From positions 19,055,501 through 19,119,500 of the forward strand of contig NC_016131.3 of the NCBI RefSeq assembly GCF_000005505.3: a stretch of DNA of 64,000 nucleotides, written 5' to 3'. Below are positions 1 to 11,557 of the stretch, one piece after another. The position numbers were made by a program, and so were the translations under genes. Source of the stretch: Brachypodium distachyon (Eukaryota > Streptophyta > Magnoliopsida > Poales > Poaceae). Numbering within the stretch: position 1 is the first letter of the stretch; each line of letters starts with the position of its first letter. The notes beneath the pieces were generated by a model. It was not told where the DNA came from, searched no databases, and worked only from the letters and a program-made list of their open reading frames with translations.

Positions 1-355
1 GTAACAGGGATGAGATTGACTGAGCTCAAACACAGGATGCCTATAACGAAATCTTATGCCCATTGTCCCACACCAGCCTGCATGCGAAGATGTAACAAAT
101 CTTTTTTTTCTTCTGAACACTTACATACCAATCTGAAATGACATAACATGAACATGAAACACCAGGGTATTCTGTATGTTGCATCCTTTACCAAATAAAA
201 CAGAGTATTGAAAGGGAATTTTATATATGAATCATATTATAGCCCCAGGTTATCATTCCCTATTCACCACTTGGCCATTTCATCAAACACATTCGATGCA
301 TATGAGAAGAGGAAGGAGAAAATGCAGGCGGCGAGAAAAGAGAAGAAGTGCTTAC

Positions 356-415
356 CTGGGCCTTTTTGTAGAAGAGGAAGGAGTTAACCGCCCGAACATC
401 TTCGGCAGTTGCCAT
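356..415 (-). CDS. Possible first coding exon of a minus-strand gene leaving the left edge
   Basis: Reading the minus strand, an ATG at 415 opens 20 codons (beginning MATAEDVRAV, ending FYKKAQ) that stop in phase 0 at a good donor, CAG|GTAAGC, at 356/355. Upstream (416-990) the DNA is strongly GC-rich, as at many grass gene starts. A possible acceptor (CATGCAG) lies near 80, but the phase-0 continuation there stops after seven codons, so the true next exon is either elsewhere or beyond the window. The peptide was not recognised. This is a weak call: a chance ORF next to a donor-like site would look the same. Confidence 0.22.
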
Positions 416-1674
416 CCACGGAGACTGAGGAACTCCCGTGACCGACGTGCGAGTCACCGGAACTGCCGTCGCACGCGCTCCGCGCCGCTGGAGGAGAGGA
501 GGCGTCGGTAGAGAGGTCGCAGGTCGTCGGGTGCAGGAGGCCTTCGTTGGGGAAGAGGCAACGTGGTCTAAGCAGATGAAGCCCCGGTCGGAGGGGCAGA
601 GGCCTTGTCAATCTCCAGCCATGGCAGCATGGTGCCATCGCTGGTCAGGTCGCTCGTCCCCTTTTCCATCAGCCCGCACCTCGGTAGCCGACTCACCGGC
701 TTCGCCGCCATCGCCGAGGTGGGAAAACCTGTGGGCTGTGGCCGCCGAGGCTGAGAACGGGGAGTCGGGGATTCGGGCGGCGGTACTCCTTCATCTACGG
801 GTGAGGCCGGCGGTCCGCAACAAGGGGCAACGGCGGTGGCGGCCGCCCTCCATCTGCGGGCGAGACCGGTGGCGACGGGACTGGAGAAAGAGACAGACGC
901 GGGTGCGGTGATGGTGGGTGGGCGGCGTGCGGATCGCAGCGACCAACGGCGGTTGGAGGAAGAGACAGGGTCAGAGGGGGGTGCCTGCAATGCGGGTTGT
1001 TTCAGATTATTTTTTTCCCATTCACTCTAGAGTTTTTTTCGTTCGGGACAATCTGAGACGTCAGTACAATTTTGATCCGACGGTCCACATCGAGTGGATG
1101 GTGAGCCATGGGTAAACTGTGTGTTTATGATAGTAGAGATAGAGATGAATGAACTATATTTACAACAGCATATTGTCTGGTTAAAACTACTTGGGACACA
1201 ACATACAATTTTTTTAATCCGTTACATATAATTAAAACAGAAGGACAAGAAGTCACCATATTTGTTCACGTAGTGTAATCATCGTGGGCAAGACTATAAC
1301 GGCTAAGATCTAAAGATAGAAAAATAAATAAATAAAACAAGATCTAAAGAAATTATATAACCATGCCACTTTAGGAAGGAAAACCAATAATTTTTAATAG
1401 AGATAAAATCAAATTCTACTCATTTTTTGCACAAACGCACGAGCCATCAGACTAGTTCTAATTGGAGGGATTTGTTCTAAGATTCTTTGGCAATCAACAT
1501 ACGAAAAACTTTTATTCTATATAACAAAGGGTTTTTACAAGAATCTTTGATGCCGTGTCAAATTCTGAAATTAGTTCGACACTTGTGACTGACATTGAGA
1601 AAAATAAACGCAATAGCTAAATGTTGGAAGGTTATGGGCGAGGAGGGATTCAAACACCCTGACACTGTGTGGTT
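416..1674. other. Non-coding: GC-rich block then AT-rich spacer
   Basis: Positions 416-990 are very GC-rich, with degenerate internal repeats (two similar blocks near 770-815 and 825-870). Overlapping ORFs occur in several frames, but none looks like a known protein. This fits a CpG-rich promoter or 5' UTR for a minus-strand gene. From 1120 to 1674 the sequence is AT-rich, and nothing is recognised before the retrotransposon. Confidence 0.4.
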
Positions 1675-1679
1675 CATAT

Positions 1680-2041
1680 TGTTGTACTTAACCCTAGCGC
1701 CCGCTGCATTAGATAGCTTTGCTTTCAGTTGTAATAAGCGGTCGCTCACTGACTTAGTCGTTTGCTTAGCGTGTAATTAGGCGCGGCTGCATCTGCTTCG
1801 TGGGATGGCACGAGCTCCGCAGGTGTAGCGGCATGACCGGCACGATCGGGCGTCATGGGATGGCATGGCAGTCTGCTCGGGCGTGGCCTGGTTTTTAGGA
1901 TCGTTGGTTCAAGGAAGTTACCTGCCGACTGAATAAAAGGAGGAGAAAACGGAAAAGCTGCTAATCAGTTCACAGCGCAAAATCTTCGTGTGTTCCGTGT
2001 GTTCTGAGTGTTCTTCCTCCTCGCGTGTGTGTGTTCCAGCA
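1680..2041 (+). repeat. 5' LTR of the Copia element
   Basis: This 362-bp LTR starts TGTTGTACTT and ends CCAGCA. It contains a GAATAAAAGG motif near 1930 that could serve as TATA or poly(A) signal. Relative to the 3' LTR it lacks 18 bp after the GCGGTC near 1743. Confidence 0.93.
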
Positions 2042-2043
2042 AT

Positions 2044-2056
2044 TGGCATCAGATCC
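2044..2056 (+). promoter_or_regulatory. Primer-binding site (initiator tRNA-Met type)
   Basis: TGGCATCAGATCC lies two to three bases after the 5' LTR. It closely resembles the TGGTATCAGAGC site used by many plant Copia elements that prime with initiator tRNA-Met. Confidence 0.8.
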
Positions 2057-2077
2057 GTTAGGTTCTGAGGAGTCGCC

Positions 2078-3172
2078 ATGTCTGCCGACGGCGAACGCAC
2101 TAGTCCGGCGGTGGCCATGGGTGGCGACGCGCGCTCCGTCACTCCGCCACGAACACGTCTGCGTCCCCAGAGCCGTGGGCGGAGCAAGGCGCGCCGTGGA
2201 GGCAACGAAATCGTCGTCCACGAGCGCATGGTTCAGGAGCGCATCGTCCCGAGCGGCGCCATTGTTTGGCCGACGCTCACCCCCACCAACTACGTCGAGT
2301 GGTCCCTGGTCATGCAGGTGAACATGGAGGCGAGCTACATGTGGGACGCCGTGGAGGGGCATCCTGCGAGCCCGCGCCGTGCCGCCAGAAATGGTGAGCA
2401 CGCTGGCGGTCAAGAGGACGGCCAAGGAGGCATGGGATACGGTACGCACCATGCGCCTCGGCGTCGAGCACGTCCAGGAGGCTATGGCCCAGCGCCTCCG
2501 GACGGCGTTCGAGAAGATTGAGTTCCACGACGATGAGACGCTGGAGGCCTTCGGCATGCGCATCACCACACTCGTCAACAACCTGCGCACCCTTGGCGAC
2601 ACTGTTGAGGAGGTAAAGATTGTGCAGAAATTCCTCCGGTGTGTGCCTGTGCAGTACATGCAGATCGCCATGTTGATCGAGACTCTCTTGGACCTGTGAA
2701 CGCTCTCGGTTGAGGATCTCATCGGTCGTCTGCGCTCTGCTGAGGACCGCTACCTCAGTGGGCGCATGGATGGCGCCGGGGGGCCGCAGCTACTTCTCAC
2801 GGAGGAGCAGTGGAACGCGCGGCAGAAAGAGCACACGCAAGGCCAAAGCTCCGGTGGCAATGGCAATCGCCGCCGTGGGAAGCAGCAGGATCGCAGGCGC
2901 GGCAACGACAACCGCGGCGTCCGCGATGGCAAGAACCAAGATGGTGGAGCGCAAGGCGGTGAGCGCGATATGTACACTGTCAAGTGCTACAACTGCAACA
3001 AGTATGCCGGCCACTACTCCAAGAACTGTCCTGAGCCTCGGCACGAGCGCAAGGAGAAGGTGAACCTAGCACGTGCTGATGGGGACGACTCCGAGCCGGC
3101 ACGCCTCAATGACGAGAGATCCCAGGCCAAGGCGCGCCTACCACGACTGCAACCTGCGACCGCGTCGAGCAG
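2078..3172 (+). pseudogene. Copia gag, frameshifted
   Basis: The gag reading frame opens at the ATG at 2078. It shifts frame near 2370, continues through a capsid-like segment (AKEAWDTV, DETLEAFGMR), and meets a TGA at 2697 before the nucleocapsid part. The zinc knuckle (CYNCNKYAGHYSKNC, about 2986-3030) has five residues between the second Cys and His instead of four, as if one codon (GCC) had been inserted. A direct repeat of about 29 bp (3105-3133 and 3179-3207, offset 74) makes a partial duplication that throws the frame between gag and protease. These breaks mean no functional Gag can be made from this copy. Confidence 0.85.
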
Positions 3173-4516
3173 GTGCATCTCAATGAAGAGAGATCCCAGG
3201 CCAAGGCGCTGAAGACTGGCGAGAGCTACGACACCGCCTGGTACCTTGACACGAGTGCCAGCAACCACATGACCGGGCGGCGTGACATCTTCTCCGAGCT
3301 GGACACGGGCACGTACGGCACTGTCAAGCTCGGGGACGGGTCCGAGGTGCAGATCGAAGGGAGAGGCACGATCCTCTTCCAATGCCGAAATGGCGAACAC
3401 CTAACCTTGTCGCAGGTTTACTACATCCCGCGACTACGCAGCAACATCGTCAGCCTTGGCCAGATGGACGAAATCGGCTGCGACACGCGCATCCGGCATG
3501 GCTTCCTCAGTCTACGTGACCCTGACGGCCGGCTCCTAGCCCGTGTCCAAAGGAACAAGGGGCGCTTGTACGTGCTGCACCTGTCGCTGGCCAGGCCGGT
3601 GTGCTTGATGGCTAGCGGCGACGACGCGGCGTGGCTATGGCATGGTCGCTATGGCCACCTGAACTTCCGCTCACTGCGGGAGCTCGCACGCTCTGACATG
3701 ACAACTGGCATTCCCCTTGTTGAGCTGGTGCACCAGGTGTGTGATGGTTGTGCGCTAGGAAAGCAACACTGCCTCCCATTCCCGCAGGCGACGACGTACC
3801 GTGCCGACGAACTTCTGGAGCTGGTGCACACGGACTTCTGCGGGCCAGTCACACCGGCTAGTGCAGGAGGGAATCGGTACTTCCTCCTGGTGATTGACGA
3901 TCACTCACGGTACATGTGGCTGGAGGTGATCAAGACCAAGGCAGTGGCCTTCGCCCGCTTCAAGAAGATTCAGGCACGGGAAGAAGCTGAATCGGTGCGG
4001 CGTCTTCTGGCGTTTAGGTCAGACCGAGGCGGAGAGTTCAACTCGATCGCTTTCCGCAAGTACTGTGATGATGGAGGCATCAAGCACTGCACGACGGCGC
4101 CGTACACGCCTCAGCAAATTGGCGTCGTGGAGAGGCGCAATCAGACGATGGTGGAGATGGCTCGGTGCCGGCTGAAAAGCATGGGCATGCCGGCCACGTT
4201 CTAGGGAGAGGTGGTGCGCACGGCTGTGTACCTCCTCAACCGGGCTCCAACACGCAGCGTCGATGGCATGATGCCCTACGAGGCATGGCATGGGCGCAAA
4301 CCTGCCGTGCACCACCTGCGCACGTTCGGGTGCGTGGCGCACGTCAAGCGCCTCAGCCCCGGCATCGACAAGCTGGTGGACAGATCAACGCCGATGGTGT
4401 TCGTCGGCTACGAAGATGGAGCCAAGGCGTACAGGCTCTATGATCCGGTGACAAACAAGCTCCACGTAACTCCCGACGTCACGTTCGAGGAACGGAGGAG
4501 ATGGGACTGGACGTAA
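3173..4516 (+). pseudogene. Copia protease-integrase region with nonsense codon
   Basis: One frame holds the aspartic protease motif (YLDTSASNHMTG), the integrase zinc-binding H-x4-H...C-x2-C region (HGRYGHLN, CDGCALGKQ) and the catalytic core (HTDFCGP, SDRGGEF, GVVERRNQ). The protease glycine of the usual D-[ST]-G is Ser here. A TAG at 4202-4204 replaces the conserved Trp before GEVVRTAVYLLNR. The same frame then continues (TFGCVAHVK, FVGYEDGAKAYRLYDP) to a TAA at 4514. The order and motifs are standard for Copia pol, and the copy is inactive. Confidence 0.9.
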
Positions 4517-4689
4517 GGGTGCGCCGCAGACGCGCCTGCCCCGGACGAACACTTAGTGGTTGTCTACAACGACGGCATTGGCGAGGGCGGGACGACGCCT
4601 CCTTTGCCCACGCACAACGCCACCCCGTCTTCCCCAGCCGTCGCTCGCGCGACGATCACGCCGGATCCTCGAACGCCATCGCCTGGATC

Positions 4690-6291
4690 CATCAAGGGCA
4701 GCTATGCCACGAACGGCATGACCTCGACCACACTCCGCCACACTATCGCAAGGTAAAGCATATCATGGCGGAGCTTGACGATGGGATGGAGCATGCAGGG
4801 CTTTGTCTTGTTGCTGCAGAGGAGCCATCCAGTGTCAATGAGGCTCTGAGCGAGGCTTGCTGGAAGAATGACATGGACGCAGAGCTCGCTGCGATTCACG
4901 GCAACGATACCTGGGAGTTTGCCAAGCTCCCGGACGGGCATCGCGCCATCGGCCTGCGCTGGGTCTTCAAGGTCAAGAAGGACCTAGCTGGCAACGTCAT
5001 CAAGCATAGGGCGCGGCTCGTTGCGAAGGGGTACACGCAGTGGCAAGGCGTGGACTTCGATGAGGTGTTCGCGCCGGTGGCACGCATGGAGACTGTGCGC
5101 CTGCTGCTGGCACTCGCGGCGCACGCCGGCTGGTCCGTCCATCACATGGACAAGAAGTCAGCCTTCCTGCACGGCGACTTGGTGGAGGAGGTCTACGTCC
5201 ACCAACCTCCTGGCTTCGTCGATGACAAACACGGCAACGAAGTACTGCGCCTGTGCAAGGCGCTCTACGGACTACGCCAAGCGCCACGTGCCTGGAATGC
5301 GAAGCTCGACGCGTCGCTGGCATCCCTCGGCTTTGAGCGGAGTCCACACGAACCTGCTGTGTACAAGAGGAGTTCGGGGACGTCTGTTCTCCTTGTCGGC
5401 GTCTACGTCGACGATTTGATCATCACCGGCACAAACGGCAACGACATCGCAGCGTTCAAGGAGGAAATGCAGCGCCTCTTCGACATGAGCGATTTGGGGT
5501 TGCTATCTTACTACCTGGGCATTGAGGTGATACACGCAAATGGCGCCATCACCTTGTGCCAGAGTGCCTATGCCGAGAAGATCATCGAAGCAATCGGCAT
5601 GAAGGGCTGCAACCCCTGCCACACGCCGATGGAGAACCGGCTGAAGTTGTGCAAGGGAGATTTCGGGGGAGCCGTGGATGCTACACGGTACCGGAGTATC
5701 GTCAGGAGTCTTTGCTACCCCTGCAACACGAGACCTGACATCACCTATGATGTTGGGACTGTGAGCAGGTTTCTGGAGGCGCTTGCAGCACCGCATTGGG
5801 CAGCGGTGAAGCAAATCCTCCGCTATGTCGCTGGCACGGCACGATATGGCTGTTGTTACAAGCGCGGGGGGAGTGCGGTGCCTGAGGTGATTGGCTTCAG
5901 TGACAGTGATCACGTCGGCGACGTCGATGACCGGCGAAGTACCACTGGAGTTGTCTTCTTCCTCAGCACAAGTGCGATCACGTGGGCATCGCAGAAACAG
6001 AAGGTCGTCGCCCTCTCATCCTGTGAGGCTGAGTACGTAGCAGCGGCATCAGCAGCGTGTCAAGGCGTCTGGCTGTGCAGGTTGCTCGATGACATCCTTA
6101 GCAACAAGCAGTCGACGGCGAAGCTGCGGGTCGACAACATGTCGGCAATTGCTCTCAGCAAGAATCCAGTGCATATCATGAACGGAGTAAGCACATTGAT
6201 CTCCGGTTTCATTTCCTTCGTGAATGCATTAAGGGCGGCAAAGTGGAAATTAGTCACGTCAGCACTGATGGACAGCTTGCCGACATTTTAA
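4690..6291 (+). pseudogene. Copia reverse transcriptase-RNase H, frameshifted at its C-terminus
   Basis: A long open frame carries RT motifs ([51 protein letters not shown]) with YVDD intact, then RNase H (GFSDSDHVGD, SCEAEYVAAA). Near 6175 a two-base insertion shifts the frame, so the conserved C-terminal block is read out of frame until a TAA at 6289-6291. The joining segment upstream (4517-4690) is also frameshifted relative to integrase. A 28-bp direct repeat occurs at 6237-6264 and 6303-6330. Confidence 0.9.
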
Positions 6292-6367
6292 CCAAGGCGC
6301 TGGGCAAAGTGGAAATTAGTCACGTCAGCAGAAGCTCGGTGTCATGGAGATCGTCACTGGGCGCAAG

Positions 6368-6382
6368 GCTTAGGGGGAGATT
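6368..6382 (+). promoter_or_regulatory. Polypurine tract of the Copia element
   Basis: The purine-rich stretch around GGGGGAGA directly precedes the TGTTG start of the 3' LTR. This is the expected site for plus-strand DNA priming. Confidence 0.75.
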
Positions 6383-6760
6383 TGTTGTACTTAACCCTAG
6401 CGCCCGCTGCATTAGATAGCTTTGCTTTCAGTTGTAATAAGCGGTCAGTGTTGCGAGTCCGTTTGCTCACTGACTTAGTCGTTTGCTCAGCGTGTAATTA
6501 GGCGCGGTTGCATCTGCTTCGTGGGATGGCACGCGCACCGCAGGTGTAGCGGCATGACCGGCACGATCGGGCGTCATGGGATGGCATGGCAGTCTGCTCA
6601 GGCGTGGCCTGGTTTTTAGGATCGTTGGTTCAGGCAAGTTACTTGCCGACTGAATAAAAGGAGGAGAAAACGGAAAAGCTGCTAATCAGTCCGCAGCGCA
6701 AAATCTTCGTGTATTCTGTGTGTTCTGAGTGTTCTTCCTCCTCGCGTGTGTGTTCCAACA
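6383..6760 (+). repeat. 3' LTR of the Copia element
   Basis: This 378-bp LTR starts TGTTGTACTT and ends CCAACA. It is collinear with the 5' LTR except for about 13 base differences and an 18-bp segment absent from the 5' copy. Confidence 0.93.
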
Positions 6761-6765
6761 CATAT

Positions 6766-7396
6766 GTGTTGCAATCCTCTAATCTACAGACCCAACTTAC
6801 ATGTTTTCCAGTATTTTTCAAAAAAATATTAAAAAAACTAGGCCTGTGGAGGAAGAAAGCCTGGCATCGTTTGAAAGATCTTCTCACACAGATCTAGAAA
6901 ATCTTCGAACCTCATGCCCCACCCATACACAGTGACACCGCATCGCCACGTGAGATCAAAGCCAACCTTGACCTATGCTTTGGTATGGGACAGACGAGAG
7001 GATTTTTTTTTATCCTGTTTCATGGGAGTATTCTACTTACGTTTTTTCCAAAAAAAAATCAAAAAAAATATTCCTGCTTTTTTATTATGCTTCAATTATT
7101 CTCCTTGATGGATTCTATGTTAAAACATAAATTGCTATGACTACTCGACAATAAAGACATATGCAGGATATTTAAACAGAATTTGGAACTTCTAAATTTC
7201 AGGACCTTCCACAATTAAACACCCCAGCCTGAGATTCAAAATTGGTGCACCTTGGCCATTCATTCCTACGACAACAAATTTTGACAGGTACAAGTCATCT
7301 ACCTCAATAGTCAATACACCCCTACGCTAGCTAATGACAAGAAGCGCATCAAATTCTGCGCATCTCATCCAAAATGCAACATAATTTCACAATGTT
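6766..7396. other. AT-rich spacer, 3' flank of the GH17 gene
   Basis: No gene was seen. The right part should contain the 3' UTR and poly(A) site of the minus-strand glucanase-like gene, whose stop codon is at 7397. Confidence 0.5.
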
Positions 7397-10356
7397 TTAC
7401 AGCAGAAGTACAACAGGTAACAAGACCACTAGGTGAGCCAACCAGCATGATTGCAATCCTGAAGCAAAACTGTCTTGGCTCACAGGTCCGGAAGCCGCAC
7501 CATTGCCACTGCCATTGGCGCCAGTGCTGCAGATAGAACCAAACCCCATAATCAGTATACAGCAACAAAAAAGTTCGACCTGTTAGCACAAAAGTTTCGA
7601 GGGAATTCGACTCACCTTCCCAAAAAAATACATGAACCATGGCCTGCAGATTTTAGTTCAGGGGAAATTTTGTATTAGGCTCATGTTACAAAAACAAAGT
7701 GGTAATAGCAGGACTGCAAAAGGAAACACTCTTGATCTCTATGAAACAAAAGGAGAGCACCTTATATTATAACGTGAGTAACAAAAAGACGATGGTCATT
7801 ATTTTCTAACCAAGTAACGGTACATGGTTTACACTATATTAGCATGGCCAGATAAAAAGTCAAGCACTTGTTCTAGTTTGATTGGCTTCAGACCCCTCTG
7901 CATGGTTTTTCATGCCTCATTAGATATACACAAAACCAAACATGTCCTTTTTCCTTGTATTTACAGGCAGAGGAACCATCAAACGAATAATTTTGCAGTT
8001 GAGCTACTTTCACTTCTATTTGGACCAAAGCAATCTTCTGTAGATGTACATGCCGTATGCCAAGGCCTCTTAAAAAACCACGTGGATTCAAACATATGTG
8101 AGGACAGGTACATATATGTTTCACATATCTCATCTTACTAAAGCAAACCTTGTCACTTATGCCCATGTTCTGTATAGAAGTTTCTGTGCAAGTCTACATT
8201 GCCAGGAACTCTGGGCATATCAACAATAGATTGAGCTGCATAGCTACATTACTACGAGGCTACCAGCCTTACCAACATAAAGTCTTAAAGAAAACTTGTG
8301 CTATGATACAAATATTCAATCATGCTGACAGACTAAGTGGGCTAAGAAAAGTAGAAAACAATAAAATAGAATACTAGGAGTATAACAATTCTTTCATATA
8401 ACAAAAAGGGGGGGAAACAGGGCAAGAGAGCTATGATGACTAATGATTAGGCGAAAATGAAAAACATGCACCACAATTTCCATAGATGTAAGCAGCTTTA
8501 CTGTTTCCCCCAAGTTCTAGAGGATGAGTGAAGATCTAGGGTGAAGATTAAAGATTGCCAAGTGTTGCACAAATAGTAACATATGATTGCTAAATTAGGT
8601 CTTATGAGATGCCATTTTTAATGCCGAGACCAAGGATAATACTTCTTTTATGAAGTGCGAGCCATTGAGGAGTACCCAGATGTACACCAGGTAATTTCAT
8701 GATTGTGCAGCTAGCCATTCTACTTCTTACTAGCTAAGAAATTGATAGTCAAGAGAAAAATCCAGCTTACTTGGATCAGTAGATGATATAGTTGCTGTGC
8801 CATTGAAGTTGCATGTACCGCCACTTGTTTGCGTTCTATGGTAATAATCGTTGAAAGCATAAGAAGCAACAGCTACAATGTCATCTGATTTATAGCACGG
8901 CTGCCCAGGTTGAATTGCACTGCAGTTTGCGGAGCCAGGACCGCATGCCCAATCCAAGCTTTGCTTTAGTGCACTATGGGATGCACTTGAATTTGCCACA
9001 CAAAACATCCCACGCAAAGCCGGTGAATCTGTATTATTTGCAGCTACATCTTCAAATGCCAGGGAGTAAACTGCACTTGCATTGGTAAACATAATCCCCC
9101 AATTCTGCTCCGAAACAGGTCCTGTCCGACGATCCTCACTGAACAACTCAAATAGGTATGTGCTTACTTGATTCTTTGGCTGGCTAGGTGTACCGGAACT
9201 ATTTAGTACATGGCGTATGAGGTTTGTATTGTAAGCCAAAGCATTATCAACATCAGCAGCCGGCTCATTTCGTGCACCACGCCATGGCCAACCAGAAGCT
9301 GTGACCATAACAGGAATCCCGGTGAAATTCATTGCTTGCATTGAGTTGTATGCAGCATCCACCATAGCATCAAACATATTGGTATAGAACAAATTACTGT
9401 TCGGATCTGCAATCTTACTGTTGGGGTTGAGTGACCGGAACAGGGCATACTCTAAAGGGAATACGCCTTGCCCTTTCACATAGCCATAATAGGGTTGAGC
9501 ATTCAGCATGAAGGAAGACCCTGTATTATTCAGAAACTGAAGATATTGGGACATTATTGAGCTCCATGTCGAGTTGAAAGTGGCAGTAGAGGGAGGAAAT
9601 GCCTTAGAGATCATATCCATCGAATGAGGACTTGAAATTTTCACCTGGGTATTGAGGTTTGCAGCTAACAGTGCTGATTGGAGGAATTGCAGTGCAGGTA
9701 CAAGAACAAGAGCTGCATTTGGAATAGTAGTAAGAACCTCATCACCCACGGCAATATAGGTGATGTTAGTAGCCGGAATGTAGGCAGCAACATTCTTATT
9801 AATCCAATCAGCTGCTGTAGAACGAGACTGCCCCACACGAAGCAGCTGATCATTTGGCACCCCAACCATCACTTCGATTCCGGTATTGGCAAGGGCAACT
9901 AGCATCTTATGGTCTGAATCAACCAACCGAACATGTTGAATCCTCTTTGCTTTAAGGATTGAGACTATGTCTGATGGTGATGGCAGGTCTGAGACACCGG
10001 TGCCAACATGGACGCCAACAAATGCTCCTAAACACAGCAGAGCATCAACAAATTTTATGTAAAGAAATTTTACATACATACTGGAGCAGATGTATGATTG
10101 TATTCATTTAGCTACTATTTTGTCAGTTCAGAGAAAAACATAGTGCCCTTAACTAGCCACTGGAACAACAGGAAATCAAGATGCAAGATGCATTAATACA
10201 ATGAAGTTTGCTAATCATGTGCAGAGCACTGAGATAATTTAAACCACATCCACGTGCTAGGGTACCTGAAGCATTGGAAACCATGAGCATAAACAACAAC
10301 AACAACACGCCCTCCAGTCTCTTGGGCAACATGTTGTTGCGCCTGCGGCCAAGCAT
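7397..10356 (-). CDS. GPI-anchored GH17 beta-1,3-glucanase-like protein with X8/CBM43 domain
   Basis: Four exons join in phase on the minus strand: 10356-10266, 10027-8771, 7643-7616 and 7526-7397, giving 501 residues. The third exon is only 28 bp; it was found because it completes the CBM43 motif (DPSHGSC). The N-terminus is a signal peptide with a leucine-rich core (about 16-26). The GH17 domain spans about 31-350, and the X8/CBM43 domain with its six Cys about 371-456. A small-residue linker and a hydrophobic tail (about 486-501) predict a GPI anchor. The family hydrolyses or binds callose at the wall, often at plasmodesmata. The acid/base region is VGDEVLT (E127). The nucleophile block reads VTASGWP, with Ala274 where VTE[TS]GWP is usual, so catalysis is doubtful. 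5' UTR introns are likely (donor at 10817/10816, acceptor at 10409/10408). Confidence 0.9.
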
Positions 10357-11557
10357 CTGATTAGTTATGATCCACCAGGGGCACTTTCTTAGAATCTCTT
10401 GATAAAAGCTGAAATATCAACACCAGACATTTTCTTCCATCATTCAACAGGAATAGAAACCACTAAATTTACTAAGTAAAACTGCTGAAATGCAAAATGT
10501 ATGTTAGAGCGACATTACGCTTTGCCCGCACCTGGGCACTGAGTCTATGGAATCAACTCAGATCGATGAATCATGTATGGATTTGACTAGTATGGTGCAA
10601 ACAAAGCAGACAAATCGGCAACTGAACGAAGAGAAAAGGTGGTATTTTGTTTTCGAAGCAAACAAAGGGGCGAATTTGGGGGACAGATCAGAGAAGACGA
10701 ACAGGGGAGGGGAGGAACAACAAACGAGCAGAAAAGAGCACAAGGCTCCAAGAAACAATAAATAGCGACATCACAATCGCAAGAACAGGACAGCGGAAAA
10801 GGAGCAAACAAACCACCTGATCTCTTGTTGGTCCCCCCCAGAGAAGAGCCCTCCTCTTCTTCCTCCGAGCAGAGATCGCCGCAAGCGGAGATGGCAGGAA
10901 GGAAGAACCGTCTGGACTAAGCACAAGAACTGGACCACACCGGAGTCTCCCTCCAGAGACAGTGAGGAACGGGAAGCTTCCCTCTCTCACGCGGCACACG
11001 GCGAATGCGAGGAAGCCAGTTGGAGTCTGCTTGCCCCCGTATCCTACTACTTGCTCACTCTGTTCTTGGTTTTTGGAGGCTCTCCAGCTTCTGTTTCTTG
11101 GAAGGTTAACTCAGCAGCTCATGGTAATAATTAAGAGTGGCAAGAGGATTAAAGAAAAGAGGGGGATTGAGTGAGAGAGTGAGGGAGGGAGCTGCGTGCG
11201 CCGCAGATCCGACTTGGGTTGGGGTCAAGTTTCTTGGAGGCCTGCAGGACGATTAGAAAAGAAAAAGGGAGGTTGGGAAAGCGGAGAGGAGGAACAAAAG
11301 GGCGAATTTTTTTCGTTGCCCAAGCTTTGGGCAATTGGGCGGCGTGGTGGCAGGGGGCGTGAGATGACTGGGGTGGGGGAGCGGTGTGTGCTGTGCTGCG
11401 CTGTTTGCTGGCTCCGGAGGAGTGGAGAAAAGCCAGCGTTTCTGTCGGCGCACAGCCGTGGTCACGGCTGTGCGCGGCTGGCTGGATTGGTCCGGCTCTT
11501 TGAATTCCGGCCTTGGACCGTTTTCTTCTGCCTCTCCGGCGGTGGAACCGCTCCTCG
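10357..11557. other. Upstream region and probable 5' UTR introns of the GH17 gene
   Basis: On the minus strand a donor (GATCAG|GTGG, exon end 10817) and an acceptor (TATTTCAG, exon start 10408) could remove an intron from the 5' UTR. The 10540-11000 stretch has no convincing coding frame. The promoter should lie around 11000-11500. No clear TATA box was fixed. Confidence 0.4.

Larger units (their letters stand above)
1680..6760 (+). mobile_element. Complete but inactivated Ty1/Copia LTR retrotransposon
   Basis: The element has two LTRs starting TGTTG and ending CA (1680-2041 and 6383-6760). It is flanked by a perfect 5-bp target duplication, CATAT, at 1675-1679 and 6761-6765. A primer-binding site complementary to initiator tRNA-Met follows the 5' LTR, and a purine tract precedes the 3' LTR. 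The internal order is gag, protease, integrase, reverse transcriptase, RNase H, which is diagnostic of Copia (integrase before RT). The coding region carries at least three frameshifts and two in-frame stops, so the copy is non-autonomous. By eye the LTRs differ by roughly 13 substitutions plus an 18-bp deletion in the 5' LTR, which suggests an insertion about a million years old under usual grass rates. Confidence 0.95.

Noticed and set aside
1..110. Second exon of the left-edge gene at about 1-80
   Set aside because: The acceptor-like site exists, but the phase-matched frame stops after seven codons.
8730..8770. Glucanase-like protein ending at 8730 without further splicing
   Set aside because: A donor (CCAA|GTAAGC) at 8771/8770 precedes it, and two downstream exons complete the CBM43 motif and add a GPI tail in phase.
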